9,673 bases of DNA from CAYMRB01 sp964392615. GTDB taxonomy: Bacteria; Planctomycetota; UBA8108. Positions 7,681 to 9,673 of this stretch are shown here, in pieces. Positions within the stretch are counted from its first letter, which is position 1; every line of letters starts with the position of its first letter. The notes below the pieces were generated by a model. It was not told where the DNA came from, made no database searches, and saw only the letters and a program-made list of their open reading frames with translations. The translations under genes were made by a program, and so were the position numbers. The stretch covers positions 1 through 9,673 of the forward strand of contig CAYMRB010000395.1 in the NCBI GenBank assembly GCA_964392615.1, written 5' to 3'.

Positions 7681-7695
7681 GCGCAACTATTGCGC
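7681..7695. promoter_or_regulatory. GCGCAA-CTA-TTGCGC dyad, candidate NtrC-type enhancer site
   Basis: Two perfect 6-bp inverted arms are separated by 3 bp. NtrC's own site (TGCACCA-N3-TGGTGCA) has the same layout of arms three bases apart. The centre is about 66 bp upstream of the start predicted from the sigma-54 candidate, closer than many enhancers but still upstream of it. The regulator encoded at 9128 is the natural candidate to bind here; this is inference. Confidence 0.45.
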
Positions 7696-7746
7696 GCCCA
7701 TCGCTGACGTCGTGCGCATCGATTGCTCGGATTGCCACGCGGACTC

Positions 7747-7761
7747 TGGCTCCGCGCTCGC
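7747..7761 (+). promoter_or_regulatory. Weak sigma-54-like element before the kinase gene
   Basis: TGGCTC-CGCGC-TCGC keeps GG and GC ten bases apart and matches eight of ten positions of TGGCAC-N5-TTGC. It would start transcription near 7773, about 50 bases before the ATG at 7825, and could allow self-activation of the two-component operon. In DNA this rich in G and C such a match is easily due to chance. Confidence 0.2.
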
Positions 7762-7824
7762 CGGCGCGATAGATTCGCCGTGCTGCACGACGCGACGGTC
7801 CCGGATTCGCATCGGCGGCGGCAC

Positions 7825-9123
7825 ATGTCGATTCCGAGAGAGTCTCGCGTGTCCTCCAGATTCCGATCCGCTCTGCCGGCCCTCTACCTCTTGCTCGCCT
7901 GGTGCGGCATCGCGGTTTGGCAGATCGCTGACCAGATCGCCGAAGCGCGTCGGCATCGCGCTGCGCTCGCCCAGAACACGCAGTCGAGCATCCGCGTCCT
8001 CGAGGCCGCGCTGCGCTCCGTCGGACGCGGTCGCCGCCAGAGGCCCGGATTTCTCGACGCGGTCCTCGTCGAGGTCGCCGCCGTACCGGAGATCCTCGCT
8101 GCCTGGCTCGTCGAGCCGGACGGCGAACCGCTCGCGTCGACCGGCGACGATCGCGAGCTGCCGTCGCCCGGGTCATTCGAAGGTGCGGCTCTGCTCGACG
8201 ATGGGCTTCTCGCCGGACACCTCGTCGACATCGGGCCGTGCCTCGGCGGTCCCGGCGCCGGGGGGCTCGTGCGCGACGAATCCGATGCTCAGACCGTATT
8301 CCTGTTCCTCCTCGTCGACCGCACGCCGGCGGATCTCGAGATCGCCGCCGACCGCCGCCTGCGCATCGCGGTGCTCGTCGTGTCGGCAGCGGCGGCGCTC
8401 GGGGCGTACCTCGTCATACGCGGTCGCACGCGAACCCGTCACCTGCGAACCGAGCTCGCCGTCACGGAGGAACGTGCGCACAGCGATCGCGAGTGGGCCC
8501 TTCTCGGCGCCGGTCTCGCGCACGAGACGAAGAACCCGCTCGCGTACGTGCGAGCCGCGGCCCAGCGTCTGGCAGACGAAAACCCCGCGGCGACGACGGC
8601 GCGAAACATCGTCGACGAGGTCGATCGGGTCGTCGCTCGTCTGAACGAGTTCCTGCACTACTCGAAGCCCGTCGAGCCGACGCTCACCGATGTCGGCCTT
8701 CCGGCGCTGTTCGACGAGGTCGCCGCACTCGTCGCGCCTGACCTCGACCCGCTCGCGGCGCGACTCGATACGCAAGCCGACGTCGAGACGGTCCGAGCGG
8801 ACGCGAACCAGCTGCGGCAGATCCTGCTCAACCTCCTGGTCAACGCCGCGCGAGCGTTGGGAAGTGATGGCCGCGTCGAGCTCGTTGCCGAACGCCGCGA
8901 TCGGGGGACCGTTCGGATTCGCGTGCGAGACAACGGTCGCGGGATACCTCGAGAAGACATCGACAGCGTGTTCGAGCCCTACACGACGCGCACCGCAGGC
9001 GGCACGGGGCTCGGTCTCGCGATCGTCAAGCGACTCGCGGAAGCTCACGGATGGAGCCTGCGTCTCGAGAGCGAGCCCGACTGCGGTACGATCGTGACGA
9101 TTGACGGAATCGAGGCCGCGTGA
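7825..9123 (+). CDS. Membrane sensor histidine kinase (NtrB-like partner)
   Basis: This 432-residue kinase autophosphorylates on a histidine and passes the phosphate to its response regulator. Domains: membrane helix 1 (about 16-35); an extracytoplasmic sensor of about 140 residues with no family I recognise, although VEPDGEPLAS resembles PDC/Cache-type strands; helix 2 (about 181-198); a HisKA domain with H-box LAHETKNPLA, phospho-acceptor His233; and the ATPase domain with N-box around Asn336/Asn340 (LLNLLVNAA), DNGRGIP from Asp369, an FEPYTTR F-box and GGTGLGL at 392-398. All catalytic boxes are intact. HETKN also fits the HExxN motif linked to phosphatase activity, so it may both phosphorylate and dephosphorylate its partner. 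The start is uncertain: ATG 7825 has a poor ribosome site, while GTG 7849 has GAGAG a few bases upstream and would only shorten the N-terminus by 8 residues. The regulator gene follows 4 bases after the stop, so the two form an operon and presumably a cognate pair. Confidence 0.93.
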   Translation: MSIPRESRVSSRFRSALPALYLLLAWCGIAVWQIADQIAEARRHRAALAQNTQSSIRVLEAALRSVGRGRRQRPGFLDAVLVEVAAVPEILAAWLVEPDGEPLASTGDDRELPSPGSFEGAALLDDGLLAGHLVDIGPCLGGPGAGGLVRDESDAQTVFLFLLVDRTPADLEIAADRRLRIAVLVVSAAAALGAYLVIRGRTRTRHLRTELAVTEERAHSDREWALLGAGLAHETKNPLAYVRAAAQRLADENPAATTARNIVDEVDRVVARLNEFLHYSKPVEPTLTDVGLPALFDEVAALVAPDLDPLAARLDTQADVETVRADANQLRQILLNLLVNAARALGSDGRVELVAERRDRGTVRIRVRDNGRGIPREDIDSVFEPYTTRTAGGTGLGLAIVKRLAEAHGWSLRLESEPDCGTIVTIDGIEAA

Positions 9124-9127
9124 CCAC

Positions 9128-9652
9128 GTGACGGACAGCTCACCTCAGAAGAGCGTACTGATCGTCGACGACGACTCGCGTCAACGCGATGTGTTGGCCG
9201 AGTTCCTCGACCATCGCGGCTACCGCGTCCGCACGGCGGCGGACGGAGAGTCCGCGCTGGAGCTTCTCGAGTCCGCGCTCGCCGACCTCGTCCTCATGGA
9301 CGTGCGGATGCCGGGAATGGGCGGGCTGCGCGCGCTCGAGTGCTTCCGCGATCGACATCCGACCGTCACCGTGATCCTGCTGACCGCGTACGCCGGCGTC
9401 CAGGATGCGGTCCGGGCGATGCGCGCGGGAGCGGCCGACTACCTCGAGAAGCCGATCGATCTGCAGGAGCTGGCCGTCGTCGTCAGCGAGGTCATCGGAA
9501 GCCCCGACGGATCCCCGCATCCGCAATTGCCGCCGCTACCGGATGATTTCGTCGTCGCGAGCGACTCGATGCGCCGCGTCGTCACCGAGGCCGACCTCGT
9601 CGCACCGTCCGACGCGACCGTCTTGATCACGGGCGAGAGCGGCACGGGCTAG
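9128..9652 (+). CDS. NtrC-type response regulator, frame ended by TAG inside Walker A
   Basis: The frame encodes a receiver domain followed by the start of a sigma-54 activator AAA+ domain. Receiver residues are all present: acidic VDDD near 12-15, phospho-acceptor Asp58 (LMDVRMPG), Thr86 (LLTAYAG) and Lys108 (LEKPID). A linker leads to FVVASDSMRRVV and SDATVLITGESGTG, the beginning of the AAA+ domain. The next codon, at 9650-9652, is TAG where the family has the Walker A lysine (GESGTGKE). After it the same frame continues ELVDELI to the window edge, as expected of an intact gene. As read, the product has 174 residues and no ATPase or DNA-binding domain. GTG 9128 is preferred because it follows the kinase stop by 4 bases and has GAGG about 12 bases upstream; TTG 9101 is an in-frame alternative overlapping the kinase. 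Either the gene carries a nonsense mutation or the base is an error. Confidence 0.88.
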   Translation: MTDSSPQKSVLIVDDDSRQRDVLAEFLDHRGYRVRTAADGESALELLESALADLVLMDVRMPGMGGLRALECFRDRHPTVTVILLTAYAGVQDAVRAMRAGAADYLEKPIDLQELAVVVSEVIGSPDGSPHPQLPPLPDDFVVASDSMRRVVTEADLVAPSDATVLITGESGTG

Positions 9653-9673
9653 GAGCTGGTCGACGAGCTCATT
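9653..9673 (+). pseudogene. Continuation of the NtrC-type AAA+ frame after TAG
   Basis: In the frame of the regulator the seven codons after TAG read ELVDELI. Family members have KELVA followed by an Ile-His pair here, so the coding signal does not stop at the TAG. The rest of the AAA+ domain and any helix-turn-helix would be beyond the window. Confidence 0.6.

Larger units (their letters stand above)
7552..7824. promoter_or_regulatory. Divergent regulatory region
   Basis: These 273 bases lie between the starts of the leftward DUF4405 gene and the rightward kinase gene and must serve both. They hold a sigma-54-type promoter candidate facing left, a weaker one facing right, a GCGCAA-N3-TTGCGC dyad, a further TTGCGC copy and a leader hairpin. 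Pairing a sigma-54 promoter with a neighbouring NtrC-type gene is a common arrangement. I see no convincing sigma-70 promoter. Confidence 0.6.

Noticed and set aside
7552..7686. N-terminal extension of the DUF4405 protein to TTG 7686
   Set aside because: It would place 45 Ser/Arg-rich residues with no conservation before the membrane domain and run through the regulatory region. ATG 7551 has an AAGG site at proper spacing.
6484..7707. Plus-strand open frame of about 400 codons with SVATATSTSR repeats
   Set aside because: It is the in-register antisense of the DUF4405 gene; its repeats are the 36-bp units read backwards. The minus strand has the membrane domain, a ribosome site and the known C-terminal domain.
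7331..8644. Plus-strand frame containing a CSDCH heme-like motif near 7715-7745
   Set aside because: The frame has no cytochrome features around it, crosses into the kinase gene in another frame and has no plausible start. A single CxxCH in GC-rich noncoding DNA is likely chance.
8173..9048. Minus-strand frame of 291 codons opposite the kinase
   Set aside because: It is the in-register antisense of the histidine kinase, whose H, N, D, F and G boxes are all intact on the plus strand.
9101..9127. TTG 9101 as the start of the response regulator
   Set aside because: It overlaps the kinase gene by 23 bases, has no ribosome site and adds nine residues before the receiver. GTG 9128, just after the kinase stop, is the better choice, though not proven.

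Overview
The window is very GC-rich DNA (roughly two thirds G+C by eye) with strong G/C preference at third codon positions. It holds four genes. Two are on the minus strand and fill the left four fifths; two are on the plus strand at the right. The gene content suggests a high-GC Gram-negative bacterium that uses sigma-54: an exported alpha-2-macroglobulin, a DUF4405 membrane protein, and an NtrB/NtrC-like two-component pair. The style of the alpha-2-macroglobulin and of the Gly-rich DUF4405 tail recalls Planctomycetota or Myxococcota-like lineages, but the sequence alone does not settle this.

Layout. (1) Positions 6124 down to the left edge, minus strand: a bacterial alpha-2-macroglobulin of at least 2041 residues, with an export signal, an intact Cys-Ala-Glu-Gln thioester motif, a long basic bait-like linker and a recognisable C-terminal end. 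Only the last few residues and the stop are outside the window. (2) 6125-6330: a 206-base gap holding a perfect 12-bp palindrome and a small hairpin. (3) 7551-6331, minus strand: a three-helix DUF4405 membrane protein with a long Gly/Arg/Cys-rich tail, partly built from 36-bp tandem repeats, and a small C-terminal helical domain. (4) 7552-7824: a divergent regulatory region with a good sigma-54 (-24/-12) promoter candidate facing the DUF4405 gene, and a GCGCAA-N3-TTGCGC dyad upstream of it. (5) 7825-9123, plus strand: a membrane sensor histidine kinase. (6) 9128 to the right edge, plus strand: an NtrC-type response regulator whose reading frame is broken by TAG exactly where the Walker A lysine codon should be.

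Working model (inference): the kinase senses an envelope signal and phosphorylates the NtrC-type regulator. The regulator binds the TTGCGC dyad and activates sigma-54 transcription of the divergent DUF4405 gene, possibly reading through into the alpha-2-macroglobulin. Both target proteins would act outside the cytoplasm, so this could be an inducible envelope-protection module. The TAG in the regulator would disable activation unless it is an assembly or sequencing error, which is a real possibility so near the end of the sequence. No tRNA, rRNA, insertion sequence or CRISPR array was seen.
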